A DNA stretch of 57,810 nt from CAYYFV01 sp965660075 (GTDB lineage Bacteria > Patescibacteriota > Gracilibacteria > UBA1369 > GCA-2718715): NCBI GenBank assembly GCA_965660075.1, contig CBFHYO010000067.1, positions 1 through 57,810 of the forward strand. The letters are read 5' to 3'. Of the stretch, positions 39,656 through 47,933 are shown one piece after another. The position numbers were made by a program, and so were the translations under genes. Below the pieces are notes generated by a model. It made no database searches. It was not told where the DNA came from and worked only from the letters and a program-made list of their open reading frames with translations. Numbering within the stretch: position 1 is the first letter of the stretch; the number at the start of each line of letters is the position of its first letter.

Positions 39656-41212
39656 TTATGTCTTTTGCCAATTATGGATGTCATAGAATATATCACTTGT
39701 ATGACTGTAAGTATTTAGAATTTTACGGTTTTTTATTTGATTGTCAATAAAATAATATTTTTTCCCAGTAAACAAGAAAACTGCAGGTTTATCTAATCCT
39801 AATTGTTTATTGATTTCTCGTGCAAGATCTTGCTTTTTGTTTTGATTACTTTCTCGTCTTAGATTTTCAAGAAGGTTGTCGGTCAAAGGATTGTAGTAAG
39901 AAGTTATATTTAGCCCGTTTTGAAACCTTTGGCTCGAATGCCAAAAACTATAACTATCGTAATTAGATCCTAAGTCGTGTCCAAACAGAGCGAGGTCGTA
40001 CTCCCTATTTATAAGAATTTGCTTGAAAACCTCAATATCATATAGTTGTGGAATCACCTCTATACCAATCTTACTTAGGTTTTGTGATATATGATCTATC
40101 ATCATATGGTTAATACCGTTTAGCTTTTCATTGGAATGTTTTATAGAAACCAGAGAGAGTTTAATTGTTTTATCTGGAGCCAGATTTGCAAATGTTGCTG
40201 ACTGCGCTAAGTTTTCTTTGACCAAGGTAAATGAAGTTTTTGGTATACTTGTTATTTCTTCAAACTGAAAAAACGGTTTCGATATGATTGTATGATCTTG
40301 TAATTTACTTTCTAGATCATGCTTGTTTATCGCATCGTTAATTGCGTCTCTGTGAATTTTATTCCTAAAAAAATCTCTCTCCATATTCATAAAAAGGGCA
40401 GTATATTGTGGAAGCAAGTAACTGTATTTTTTGTAGCCTTGTAACAGTTGTTCTTGATTGTCGATAACTAAATTATATTCGGCATTATTCTCTAAACCAA
40501 AATGCAGGATGATATTTTGCTTTTGTTTGTTTTCAAATTCTATATTGCTTAAATCTTTATCAAACTTTAATTTAGTGAAGTTTTTAGCTACAACAAAATC
40601 ATCAAGAGTTTCTGAATGATAATCAATCAACTGAATTTGCTTGTAGATATGTTTTGGCAAAATTGGTAAGGTAAAAAGATCTATAAAAAAGGAGTTACTT
40701 GATGGAATTTCCACTGTCATTTCATTTTCTCTAGAATGATTTATATTCACAGAACTCAGTTGAGAGTATAAAAACTTGTTTGTGAAATTTATATTTTGGA
40801 TGACATTCTTGTAGGTAAACAAGACATCGTCAATTGTGATTGGTTGACCATCACTCCAAAACTGATTTTCTTTGATTCTAAAGACAAAAGATTTAGCATC
40901 TTCACTTATATTAAAATCTGCTAAATCAGAAATGTATGTTTTTGATTCTGGTTCGTAGGAAACTAAACCTCTATAAAAAACTTTGTTTAATACCTTAGCT
41001 TTTAATGAGTTTTCAGCATACAAGGGATTGTACACTTCTGGTGGAGACTGAATGAACACGTTAATACTTGCCTCTGTGTGCTGCCTTACAAAAATATCCC
41101 TAATTTCTAATGAGACTTTTGAAATTAGGGTGATTGTGAGTATTAACAGAAGCACTAAGCTTTTAAATTTGCTACTAGAGGGGTATCTTTTTAATACTGA
41201 CCTGTAGTTCAT
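39656..41212 (-). CDS. peptide-type ABC solute-binding protein (SBP family 5)
   Basis: 518 aa. An N-terminal hydrophobic segment (about 18-36) with no lipobox Cys or clear signal-peptidase site suggests a membrane-anchored protein. Family 5 features: VFIQSPPEVYNPLYAENSLKAKVLNKVFYRGLVSYEPESKTYISDLA (family start), FVFRIKENQFWSDGQPITIDDVLFTYKNV (the strongly conserved F.LR....WsDG.p.Ta.DV.ft), LPKHIY, FRNKIHRDAINDAIN, IEVIPQLYDIEVFKQILINREYDLALFG and NKQLGLDKPAVFLFTGKKYYF. It binds peptides or similar ligands outside the cell. No permease genes are next to it; it sits between secG and rplI. Confidence 0.88.
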   Translation of the reverse strand: MNYRSVLKRYPSSSKFKSLVLLLILTITLISKVSLEIRDIFVRQHTEASINVFIQSPPEVYNPLYAENSLKAKVLNKVFYRGLVSYEPESKTYISDLADFNISEDAKSFVFRIKENQFWSDGQPITIDDVLFTYKNVIQNINFTNKFLYSQLSSVNINHSRENEMTVEIPSSNSFFIDLFTLPILPKHIYKQIQLIDYHSETLDDFVVAKNFTKLKFDKDLSNIEFENKQKQNIILHFGLENNAEYNLVIDNQEQLLQGYKKYSYLLPQYTALFMNMERDFFRNKIHRDAINDAINKHDLESKLQDHTIISKPFFQFEEITSIPKTSFTLVKENLAQSATFANLAPDKTIKLSLVSIKHSNEKLNGINHMMIDHISQNLSKIGIEVIPQLYDIEVFKQILINREYDLALFGHDLGSNYDSYSFWHSSQRFQNGLNITSYYNPLTDNLLENLRRESNQNKKQDLAREINKQLGLDKPAVFLFTGKKYYFIDNQIKNRKILNTYSHTSDIFYDIHNWQKT

Positions 41213-41213
41213 C

Positions 41214-41426
41214 TTAGATGTATAAGTATGCTACAGAAAGACCAACAAACAAAATACTAAAGATGATTGTTGCATTGTGAATGAGTTTTTCTGGACCTCT
41301 TTTTTGTCCATAAAATTCACCACTACCACCAAATGTTGCTGACAATCCAACTCCTCTATTTTGAGTTAGAATAAGAAGTAATAATGTAATTGTTACTATT
41401 AAGTGAGTTATTTGAAACCAATTCAT
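41214..41426 (-). CDS. secG: preprotein translocase subunit SecG
   Basis: 70 aa with two membrane helices: ITHLIVTITLLLLILTQNRGVGLSATFGGSGEFYGQKRGPEKLIHNATIIFSILFVGLSVAYLY. The loop between them (LTQNRGxGLSxxFGG, then RGxEKxL) is the SecG signature. The start at 41426 (MNWFQ) is preferred because it follows the upstream stop directly; the longer frame overlaps that gene. SecG assists SecYE in protein export, the route used by the surface proteins here. Confidence 0.9.
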   Translation of the reverse strand: MNWFQITHLIVTITLLLLILTQNRGVGLSATFGGSGEFYGQKRGPEKLIHNATIIFSILFVGLSVAYLYI

Positions 41427-41428
41427 GT

Positions 41429-41794
41429 TTAGAATATTAAATTTTTTATCCAATTAAGTACACCAAAAAGAATACCGACTTTTATGTAAGTTGCAAGTTC
41501 TTTTGCTATGACTAAATCATACCCAGTACCAAGCAAAATATCTACACTCATATCTGTTGCATATAAAATTGCGCAATTAATAATAATGGTAGTAAGACCA
41601 AATGTAGCAAACTTAAGTGGTAAACTGATTACTTTTAATACGGGCTTGATAATTGTGTTTAGAAGACCAAATACAGCCCCAAAACATGCAAAAGTTAAAA
41701 GCCCTCCCTGCACACCAACCAGACTTGTAAGCAATGTTACAAGATACAAAACCAAAGAGTTTAGCGATATTGATGCTACAAGGGATTTAAGCAT
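41429..41794 (-). CDS. phage holin family 4 type (PF04020-like) membrane protein
   Basis: 121 aa with four hydrophobic helices. FGAVFGLLNTIIKPVLKVISLPLKFATFGLTTIIINCAILY is the conserved core of this family (LNxxIKPILxxLxLPLxxLTLGLFxxxINxxxL). Despite the name these are chromosomal proteins of unknown function found in many bacteria, with no sign of a phage here. It overlaps gmk by 8 bases. Confidence 0.82.
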   Translation of the reverse strand: MLKSLVASISLNSLVLYLVTLLTSLVGVQGGLLTFACFGAVFGLLNTIIKPVLKVISLPLKFATFGLTTIIINCAILYATDMSVDILLGTGYDLVIAKELATYIKVGILFGVLNWIKNLIF

Positions 41795-42362
41795 TAGATT
41801 CAGTTTTAATTATATCAATTATAGATGTAACTAATTCATCTATTTTGTTTTCTTTACTATATACTATGTAGTCAGATTTTTCCATGAATTTCATTTCTTT
41901 TTCAAAACTTTCTTTGCGACTTAACAATTCTACTTCACTAATTTGCTGCCTATTGTTGATTCTTTTAACCAAGGTATCCCAACTATCAGTAGTTATAAAA
42001 ATAGTCACAATTGGAAGTTCTTTATTATTTAAAAGCACATCTTGCACACCGGCTACATCCATTTCGCGTAGGACGCTTCTGGATTGCAATTGATTTGTAA
42101 TTGATCTTTTATCTGTACCGTAATAGTTAGTACCATGTACAATCTGATATTCTAGAAAATCATCTTGCTTGATTTTATTTTCAAACTCGTTTTTAGAAAT
42201 AAAATAATATGTCTGCCCGTCTACTTCATTAATCCTTTTTTCTCGTGTAGTATAAGAAACTGGGAAAAATAGATCTAACTTGGATTCTTTGATTCTGCTT
42301 ATAGCAGTGCCTTTTCCGACCCCACTAGGACCTATCACTAAAAATAATTTATGTTTTTGCAT
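41787..42362 (-). CDS. gmk: guanylate kinase
   Basis: GMP + ATP to GDP + ADP. 191 aa. P-loop LVIGPSGVGKGTA (about 8-20), GMP-binding residues in PVSYTTREKRINEVDGQTYYFISKNEF and FLEYQIVHGTNYYGTDKRSI, lid segment near VKRINNRQQIS. Typical length. First gene of the cluster gmk-holin-secG-SBP5-rplI-ruvX. Confidence 0.96.
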   Translation of the reverse strand: MQKHKLFLVIGPSGVGKGTAISRIKESKLDLFFPVSYTTREKRINEVDGQTYYFISKNEFENKIKQDDFLEYQIVHGTNYYGTDKRSITNQLQSRSVLREMDVAGVQDVLLNNKELPIVTIFITTDSWDTLVKRINNRQQISEVELLSRKESFEKEMKFMEKSDYIVYSKENKIDELVTSIIDIIKTESNA

Positions 42363-42370
42363 TATATGAT

Positions 42371-42399
42371 TTGACTATATGAAAAATTTGGATTATAAT
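42371..42399 (+). promoter_or_regulatory. strong promoter for the candidate ncRNA
   Basis: TTGACT at 42371-42376, 17 bases, TATAAT at 42394-42399. It points away from gmk (minus strand) and into a region without a credible plus-strand protein gene. Confidence 0.65.
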
Positions 42400-42405
42400 A
42401 ATTAT

Positions 42406-42581
42406 GTTCTTTGAAAAATTAAATAGGGTTGGAAAGAGTAATAATTGATGCTGCTCATGGCTTGGTTTAACTTGGTTACGACTGAGTGTCCACAAGTACT
42501 GGCGGTCATGTAAGATTTCTGTTGGTCAAGTACCGACATATGCTTATTATTAATTGTTACTCTTTCTAACTCTGTTTTTTT
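42406..42581 (+). ncRNA. candidate structured small RNA with a 28-bp terminal helix
   Basis: Bases 42421-42448 pair without interruption with 42550-42577 (28 pairs, counting G-U), and the 3' arm runs straight into a T run at 42575-42581, so the RNA should end there. Inside, ACTTGGTT (42470-42477) pairs with GGTCAAGT (42524-42531), TTGGT (42462-42466) with ACCGA (42532-42536), and GACTG (42480-42484) with CGGTC (42503-42507). The result is a long rod with bulges of about 175 bases behind a consensus-like promoter. A rod with an internal bubble is the shape of 6S RNA, but I recognise no sequence signature of 6S, SRP, tmRNA or RNase P RNA. The one antisense frame here (42402-42716) has no protein-like features. 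Confidence 0.6.
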
Positions 42582-42610
42582 ATTTATACCAAACACAAAA
42601 TATAAAAGCA

Positions 42611-42648
42611 AAAACACCCTGCTAAATGCTCGGGTGTTTTTTTTGTAT
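42611..42648. terminator. terminator of ssb (works on both strands)
   Basis: Stem AAAACACCC (42611-42619) and GGGTGTTTT (42632-42640), 12-base loop, eight T on the plus strand and five T on the minus strand. It ends ssb and is a second stop for the plus-strand RNA. Confidence 0.8.
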
Positions 42649-42651
42649 AAA

Positions 42652-43080
42652 CTAGAATGGCAGATCGTCGATTGAGATATCGTCGCTACCACCACTTGGC
42701 TGAGCTGCATAATCATTTGAAGACCCCTGAGACTCGTAACTGCTATTTGCCTGAGAAAGCATAATCATGTTTTCTGCGACAATTTCAGTTTTATATCTTT
42801 TTGAACCATCCTCAGCTTCCCAATCTCTCGTTTGTAGACGCCCTTCTAGATATACTTTTTTACCTTTTTGTAAATATTGATGACAGATTTCTGCAAGTTT
42901 GCCCCAAGTGACAACATTATGAAATTCTGCTTTGTCTTGTTTTTGTCCGTTTGCATCTTTCCATGTTAGGTTTGTTGCAACAGTAAAAGAACATACGCTA
43001 CTACCATTAGGTGTTTGTCGTAGCTCAGTATCTTTAGTTAAGTTTCCGATAATTTGCACTTTGTTGAGTGAATTTGCCAT
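42652..43080 (-). CDS. ssb: single-stranded DNA-binding protein
   Basis: 142 aa. OB-fold: NKVQIIGNLTKDTELRQTPNGSSVCSFTVATN, then DKAEFHNVVTWGKLAEICHQYLQKGKKVYLEGRLQTRDWEAEDGSKRYKTEIVAENM. A Ser/Gly/Gln-rich linker leads to the acidic tip DDISIDDLPF, which binds partner repair and replication proteins. Single-gene unit between a divergent methyltransferase gene and its own terminator. Confidence 0.97.
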   Translation of the reverse strand: MANSLNKVQIIGNLTKDTELRQTPNGSSVCSFTVATNLTWKDANGQKQDKAEFHNVVTWGKLAEICHQYLQKGKKVYLEGRLQTRDWEAEDGSKRYKTEIVAENMIMLSQANSSYESQGSSNDYAAQPSGGSDDISIDDLPF

Positions 43081-43194
43081 TTTGTTTTTGTTAATGGATT
43101 TATAAAATACTATTCAAAGTTTTTTTTGAAATCAAGCTTTCACTTGATATTTTAAGAAAAATTTACTAAAGTTAGGTTTAATAAATTAAAGTTT

Positions 43195-44346
43195 ATGTTA
43201 TACGTGATTAAATCTGGGAGGAACCCAGAATTTGCTCTAGCCGAAATTAGCTCCAAAGGTACATGTTCTGTAGTAGACAGCAACCGAGGATACATGTTGT
43301 GTGACTCTAAATTAGAGTTAAATTTTTCTTCTTATGGATCTATTCCGCTTAGTTTTAAAGTAATTGATGAATTTAGGGATAATGATTTCGATTTGTTTTT
43401 AAATGGTATGCAAGAGTTTGAAAACATAAAAAGATTCTTTATAGATTCTAACTATCTAACTCCTAAACAAATTCAATTGTTATCAACTTCTCTTAAAAAG
43501 AAGTTTAGAGCTAAAACAGATTCCAAGGTTTCTTTTTTTAACGTAAATAATACTGCTTCTATTTTTAATGAAATTAAAAAATCAGAGTCAACATCGGGCT
43601 TTGGAATATTTCGTCTAAATCGAAAATATTATTTATGCAAATTTGACTTTGTTCAAAATTTAGATAGTTATACGCTTCGTGATTTCGAAAAACCATTTCG
43701 TGATGCAAAACTTGGCATGCTACCTCCTAAATTGGCGCAGACAATGATCAATCTGATTCCAAAAAACAATATACACACAATATACGATCCGTTTTGTGGT
43801 ACAGCAACTGTTTGTTTTGAGTCTGTTTTGGCAGGTTTTAACTCTTGGGGATCTGACTTGCAAGAATCTAATATTGAAGGGGCAAACCAAAACCAAGCTT
43901 TTTTTGAAAAAAACTTAGAATTACCAAAGCATCTATTTAACTTTTTTCAGGCAGATGCAACCAAGTTAAAAAAACTACCTGATAACTTTGCAATTGTCAC
44001 TGAGGGTTACCTTGGAAAGCCAAAAAAAGGTAATGAAGAAAAATCTGAACTTGCCATGGATTACAAATCTGTTGTGAGTATTTACAATGATTTCTTTTCG
44101 AATCTTCACAAAATTGCCTTTAATAAGAAGTTTTTTGTGATTATTTCAATCCCAGAATTTAAGTATTTAGCTTCTTCAAAAAACCCTGAAAAAATATTTG
44201 CAAATTTACGAAACTACGGGTATATTTTTCGTACAGTAGTTCCTTCAAATAGATTTGGTATTGATTCTTCTCGAGTATTACATTATAGTCGTGAAGACCA
44301 ATTTGTTTCTCGGAACATAATCTGTCTAGAACACATTCCCGGGTAG
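43195..44346 (+). CDS. TRM11/TrmG10-like tRNA methyltransferase
   Basis: 383 aa. The C-terminal half is an AdoMet-dependent methyltransferase: RDFEKPFRDAKLGMLPPKLAQTMINLIP (the RDxxxPxRDxKxGMLPPKLAQ(I/T)MINLA linker of the family), then motif I IYDPFCGTATVCFESVLAG, SDLQESNIEGANQNQ, and the motif IV region IVTEGYLGKP where others have DPPYG or EPYLG. The N-terminal half is a THUMP-like candidate. Family members methylate guanosine in tRNA. The last codons and the TAG stop overlap the first ten bases of tRNA-Asn, so the mRNA and the tRNA must come from one transcript. A plausible promoter (TTGATA at 43144-43149, 17 bases, TAAAGT) lies upstream. Confidence 0.8.
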   Translation: MLYVIKSGRNPEFALAEISSKGTCSVVDSNRGYMLCDSKLELNFSSYGSIPLSFKVIDEFRDNDFDLFLNGMQEFENIKRFFIDSNYLTPKQIQLLSTSLKKKFRAKTDSKVSFFNVNNTASIFNEIKKSESTSGFGIFRLNRKYYLCKFDFVQNLDSYTLRDFEKPFRDAKLGMLPPKLAQTMINLIPKNNIHTIYDPFCGTATVCFESVLAGFNSWGSDLQESNIEGANQNQAFFEKNLELPKHLFNFFQADATKLKKLPDNFAIVTEGYLGKPKKGNEEKSELAMDYKSVVSIYNDFFSNLHKIAFNKKFFVIISIPEFKYLASSKNPEKIFANLRNYGYIFRTVVPSNRFGIDSSRVLHYSREDQFVSRNIICLEHIPG

Positions 44347-44411
44347 CTCAGTGGTAGAGCAGTTGGCTGTTAACCAATTGGTCGTCGGTTCGAGTCCGAC
44401 CCCGGGAGCCA
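44337..44411 (+). tRNA. tRNA-Asn (anticodon GTT)
   Basis: 75 bases with encoded CCA. Acceptor TCCCGGG/CCCGGGA with discriminator G, D-arm GCTCAGTGGTAGAGC, anticodon stem GTTGG/CCAAT around loop CTGTTAA (anticodon GTT), T-arm GTCGG TTCGAGT CCGAC. Its bases 8-10 (TAG) are the stop codon of the upstream methyltransferase gene. Confidence 0.96.
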
Positions 44412-44417
44412 AAAAAA

Positions 44418-44442
44418 CCTTCAATTTTGAAGGCTTTTTTTT
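44418..44442 (+). terminator. terminator after tRNA-Asn
   Basis: Stem CCTTCA (44418-44423) and TGAAGG (44428-44433), 4-base loop, preceded by a run of A and followed by eight T (44435-44442). Confidence 0.85.
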
Positions 44443-44518
44443 ATTTCTTTATGATGTTGTATTAAGTGTTCTGCAAATCTAATTTGTGATTGTGATTGAA
44501 TTGAAGAGTACTTGTTTT

Positions 44519-45034
44519 TTATTGTGAAATCATCACTACTTGATTGTTTGGCAGATTGTATTTATATCCCTGCAAACCTAGTTCTGTAAATGTGTTATAG
44601 AAAATTGGGGCTATAATACAATGTGTAACAATTATTTGGTTTGGAACCACTGAATGTAAATCCACCATTGCTTTGGCATATAATTGGATTGTATCAACAG
44701 GTATATGTGCCCATTGATGTTCTGGATTTAAAACCAACGCACAAGGTCTTAAAAGTAATTGCTTGTCGATTTTTGCACGTAAATCACTTATTAGATTTTC
44801 AATATCTGTTATTCCGTAATCTATAAATTTATATTTATTCTCAAGTTGAGCAGATAGAGATTCTAACTCACATTCTAACTCTAGACTGTGATGTGTGTGT
44901 GACTTTAGACTGTAAACATCTCTTCCGCTTAAGAGGGCTTCAAGATTGAAATTCACTCTTGGTGTAATGTTAATAATTTCTTTAGTTTCTGCTAAAAATG
45001 GTTGAATGTCTTGGAATGATGTTTGTTTGTTCAT
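44519..45034 (-). CDS. unknown cytosolic protein
   Basis: 171 aa, no signal peptide or membrane segment. Helical first half with a His-rich stretch (LKSHTHHSLELECELESLSAQLENKY), then an alpha/beta part (ISDLRAKIDKQLLLRPCALVLNP, HIPVDTIQLYAKAMVDLHSVVPNQIIVTHCIIAP). I recognise no family. It follows the next unknown gene on the same strand but is separated from it by a terminator, so it is probably its own unit. Confidence 0.6.
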   Translation of the reverse strand: MNKQTSFQDIQPFLAETKEIINITPRVNFNLEALLSGRDVYSLKSHTHHSLELECELESLSAQLENKYKFIDYGITDIENLISDLRAKIDKQLLLRPCALVLNPEHQWAHIPVDTIQLYAKAMVDLHSVVPNQIIVTHCIIAPIFYNTFTELGLQGYKYNLPNNQVVMISQ

Positions 45035-45104
45035 TTAGTAAAGTAAAAGTATACGAGATTAATTTAGCAATTTTTTTACATTTATCAATTTGTTTTATAA
45101 AAAA

Positions 45105-45121
45105 AAGTCCCAGGAGGACTT
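45105..45121 (-). terminator. terminator of the 205-aa unknown gene
   Basis: Stem AAGTCC (45105-45110) and GGACTT (45116-45121) with a 5-base loop, then eight T on the minus strand. Confidence 0.78.
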
Positions 45122-45145
45122 GTTGTTGAATTTTTAAAAGGATTT

Positions 45146-45763
45146 TTAATCGAAAATGATACTACCTGTGAAAACACAAGTCTGTTGACCGATATTCATT
45201 AACAATGGGGCTCTATGTAATTGGCATGGATTTGACTCTCTTCTTTTAGAAGCTAATGCAATGTGTGTTTGTATAAAATTTTCAGCAAAATTAGAATTAC
45301 AAACAATTAGTGATTTGGGTAAGATTTCTAAATAAGATTGAATCAATTTTATAGCTAAAGGTTGCGATCCAAAAATAAGCTCTGGCTGATTGAAAATCAA
45401 TCTGGTTTCTGACTGAATAACATTCTGTTCTTGGGCACTTGTGATTGATTCTAAGTTCATCTCATCCATATGCTCATCAACTATCCAATCTACACAACTT
45501 ATGATTTTAGATGTTGTCATATTTACTTTAGATGGATCAATATTTTCAGCTATAAATCCTGTGTTTAGTACAAAACTATCCTGGAATAGATTTTCGTATT
45601 CAGAGGACTGAGTGTCAGCATTATTTGTTATTGATACCACCATTTGAATGTGATCTTGATTTTCGATTATTAAACGCTCTAGATCTGGAGATGATTGCCC
45701 AATGACAACTACAGAGCTTTCATTAACAAATCTAAAAGCTTTATCTAATTGATGTCTATCCAT
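45146..45763 (-). CDS. unknown protein, possible Rossmann-like fold
   Basis: 205 aa, cytosolic. The start RFVNESSVVVIGQSSPDLERLIIENQDHIQMVVSITNN alternates strands and helices as in nucleotide-binding or SAM-binding folds, but no glycine loop or catalytic motif is clear. A later segment (LAIKLIQSYLEILPKSLIVCNSNFAENFIQTHIALASKRRES) also looks alpha/beta. It lies 50 bases behind pdhC with its own promoter, so it need not be functionally tied to the dehydrogenase. Confidence 0.6.
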   Translation of the reverse strand: MDRHQLDKAFRFVNESSVVVIGQSSPDLERLIIENQDHIQMVVSITNNADTQSSEYENLFQDSFVLNTGFIAENIDPSKVNMTTSKIISCVDWIVDEHMDEMNLESITSAQEQNVIQSETRLIFNQPELIFGSQPLAIKLIQSYLEILPKSLIVCNSNFAENFIQTHIALASKRRESNPCQLHRAPLLMNIGQQTCVFTGSIIFD

Positions 45764-45785
45764 GCTTTAAATTTAAATCAACCAA

Positions 45786-45813
45786 ATCCTACGTTTTTTT
45801 GGACCTTTGTCAA
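45786..45813 (-). promoter_or_regulatory. promoter for the 205-aa unknown gene
   Basis: On the minus strand: TTGACA (45813-45808), 16 bases, TAGGAT (45791-45786). The -35 abuts the pdhC stop codon. Confidence 0.5.
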
Positions 45814-46953
45814 TTAAACTAGGTTGGCAACTTCTGATTTTAATGTCTGTAGAAATCTTGCGGCCTGGCCTCCATCAATCACATCATGAGCATATGTAAG
45901 ACTAATTGGAGCTATAGTAAATGAATTTATATGCTCATCTTCTATTACTAACTTTTGATCTAATGTGCCTAGTCCAACATTTATAGTGTTTGGCGTATTG
46001 AGTATAGGAGTTGCATACTTTGTTCCTAAACTGCCATAATTTGTAATTGTGAATGTAGACCCTGATTGTTCATCTGGAGCTAAATTTCTATCGTTAGCTT
46101 TTTTTGCCAAACGTGTGATTTCTTTGGCTAAGCCAAACAAATTGTAATTTTCAGCATTTTTAATTACTGGAACCATTAGTCCATATGGTGTGTCTACGGC
46201 GATTGCAACGTGAAACTCATTGATTTTAGTTAGCTCTTGCTTTTGTGAGTCATAACTTGCGTTAAAATCAGGATATTTTTTGCAGGCGTTAATTAAAGCC
46301 ATGATAAAATATGGTAAGTATGTAAGTTTTACTCCTTGTTCAGAAGCTTTAGACTTGTTATCTTTTCTGTGTTGGTAGATATTTTCTATTATGATATCTT
46401 CCATGTGTGTGACTTGAGCTGTAAACTGCAGACTGTCTCGCATACGGGTACTTATGGTTTTTCTAACACTAGATAATGGCTCAGTCTTGTTATTGGACTG
46501 ATTAGCATCTTGTAAAGATATATTTTGTGTTTCTTTAGATCCCTCTGCATCTGATTTGAGCAGGTTTACCTCGGGTTTAGTGTAACTATCTGCCTTGTAA
46601 CTGCTAAAGTCTAAATCTGAAAATTTAGATGAATCAGCATCTTCGAGAGAACCAACAACATTACCAGTGTCTTTTGTGGCAACTGGATCGGTAGTTGTAG
46701 TTTCTTTATTAGCATTTTCTGTACCTAAATCAATTACAGCCAAAGTGTCTCCGACATGAATTGTATCTCCTACTTGAAAATCGATTTCGGATATTACACC
46801 AGTTTCTGGAGATGGAATTTCTACAATAGACTTATCGGTTTCTACTTCACATAGAATTTCATCTTTATTTATGGAGTCTCCAACTTTCTTTAAAATATTT
46901 ACAATTTTGGCTTCGTGGATTCCTTCACCCACATCTGGAAAAATAAATTTCAT
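45814..46953 (-). CDS. pdhC: 2-oxo acid dehydrogenase E2 (dihydrolipoamide acyltransferase)
   Basis: 379 aa. Residues 1-75 are one lipoyl domain with the lipoylated lysine K41 in EVETDKSIVEI. Residues about 155-379 are the catalytic CAT-fold domain: SVRKTISTRMRDSLQFTAQVTHMEDI, FNASYD, HVAIAVDTPYGLMVPVIKNAENYNL, FTITNYGSLGTKYATPILN and AHDVIDGGQAARFL. The active-site motif keeps His and Asp (HxxxDG), although the usual Arg after His is Asp. The 80-residue linker is acidic and Ser/Thr-rich and shows no peripheral subunit-binding domain, which normally holds E1 and E3. The gene overlaps the E1 beta gene by one base. Confidence 0.93.
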   Translation of the reverse strand: MKFIFPDVGEGIHEAKIVNILKKVGDSINKDEILCEVETDKSIVEIPSPETGVISEIDFQVGDTIHVGDTLAVIDLGTENANKETTTTDPVATKDTGNVVGSLEDADSSKFSDLDFSSYKADSYTKPEVNLLKSDAEGSKETQNISLQDANQSNNKTEPLSSVRKTISTRMRDSLQFTAQVTHMEDIIIENIYQHRKDNKSKASEQGVKLTYLPYFIMALINACKKYPDFNASYDSQKQELTKINEFHVAIAVDTPYGLMVPVIKNAENYNLFGLAKEITRLAKKANDRNLAPDEQSGSTFTITNYGSLGTKYATPILNTPNTINVGLGTLDQKLVIEDEHINSFTIAPISLTYAHDVIDGGQAARFLQTLKSEVANLV

Positions 46954-47933
46954 TAGGCTTTTATTAAATTATCTAAGGCGTTGAGGATTCTGGTTTTGGT
47001 TGGCATGTAATTATCCTCGTTTGTGAGAAGTGGTATTATTACATCAAATCCAGTAACTCTTTTTACAGGTGCGATCAAATCACTAATACAATTTTCGTGA
47101 ATCATTGCAGATAATTCTGCTGCCAGACCACATGTTGGATTTTCTTCATTAATGATTAAAACCTTGCCTGTTTTTCTGGCGGATTGGAAAATAGTATCGT
47201 AATCGATTGGACTTAGAGAAACTAAATTGATTAACTCAAAGTCGATTTTGTTTGTTTGAATGTATTCGGCCAGGGCTTTTTTTGTTTCGTAGTACATGGC
47301 ACCGTAGCTAATAATTGTAATTTGATTACCTTGTCTTTCGACAATCGCTTTTTTGCTATCAAGCTTGTATGGCTCACGTGGAATATCTTTCTTGATCGCT
47401 CTGTAAACTTTTTTTGGCTCTAAAAAAATGGTTGGATCGTCTGATTCTAATGCATCTAGTAGCAGACCTTTTGCAGTATATGGATCCGATGGAATTACTA
47501 CGTTTATTCCAGGAATATGGCTAAATACAGCTTCCATACTTTCTGAGTGGTGCTCGAGTGCATGAATACCACCACCAAATGGTACACGAATCAACATTGG
47601 GCATTTAAATCTCCCCCGAGAACGCGAACGCATTCTTGTAACATGGTTTATTATTTGATCAAATCCAGTCCATATAAAACCGTCGAATTGAATTTCACAA
47701 ACAGGAAAAAAACCATTTAATGACAATCCAATTGACGATCCGACAATCCCCATTTCTGAAATTGGTGTGTCGTAGACTCTCTCTTCTCCATATTTTTCTT
47801 GTAAGCCAACTGTGGCACGAAATACTCCCCCTTGTTTACCAACGTCTTCACCAAGAAGAATGATATTATCGTTTGCTTCCATTGCTTGGTCTAATGCTTG
47901 ATTGATTGCTTCTATAACTTTTAATTCATTCAT
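46953..47933 (-). CDS. pdhB: pyruvate/2-oxo acid dehydrogenase E1 component, beta subunit
   Basis: 326 aa. Forms the thiamine-diphosphate E1 heterotetramer with PdhA. Signatures: IEAINQALDQAMEANDNIILLGEDVGKQGGVFRAT, RVYDTPISEMGIVGSSIGLSLNGFFPVCEIQFDGFIW, FGGGIHALEHHSESMEAVFSHIPGINVVIPSDPYTAKGLL, and DPTIFLEPKKVYR. The HHSES motif is typical of PDH/BCKDH E1 beta. Sequence alone does not separate pyruvate from branched-chain or acetoin substrates. Confidence 0.94.
   Translation of the reverse strand: MNELKVIEAINQALDQAMEANDNIILLGEDVGKQGGVFRATVGLQEKYGEERVYDTPISEMGIVGSSIGLSLNGFFPVCEIQFDGFIWTGFDQIINHVTRMRSRSRGRFKCPMLIRVPFGGGIHALEHHSESMEAVFSHIPGINVVIPSDPYTAKGLLLDALESDDPTIFLEPKKVYRAIKKDIPREPYKLDSKKAIVERQGNQITIISYGAMYYETKKALAEYIQTNKIDFELINLVSLSPIDYDTIFQSARKTGKVLIINEENPTCGLAAELSAMIHENCISDLIAPVKRVTGFDVIIPLLTNEDNYMPTKTRILNALDNLIKA

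Noticed and set aside
41429..41794. Prophage remnant, because of the holin-family protein
   Set aside because: This family is chromosomal in many bacteria; the gene sits between gmk and secG and no other phage gene is present.
42402..42716. Minus-strand reading frame of 104 codons between gmk and ssb
   Set aside because: It overlaps the ssb C-terminus, has no protein-like pattern, and covers the strongly paired candidate RNA and a terminator.
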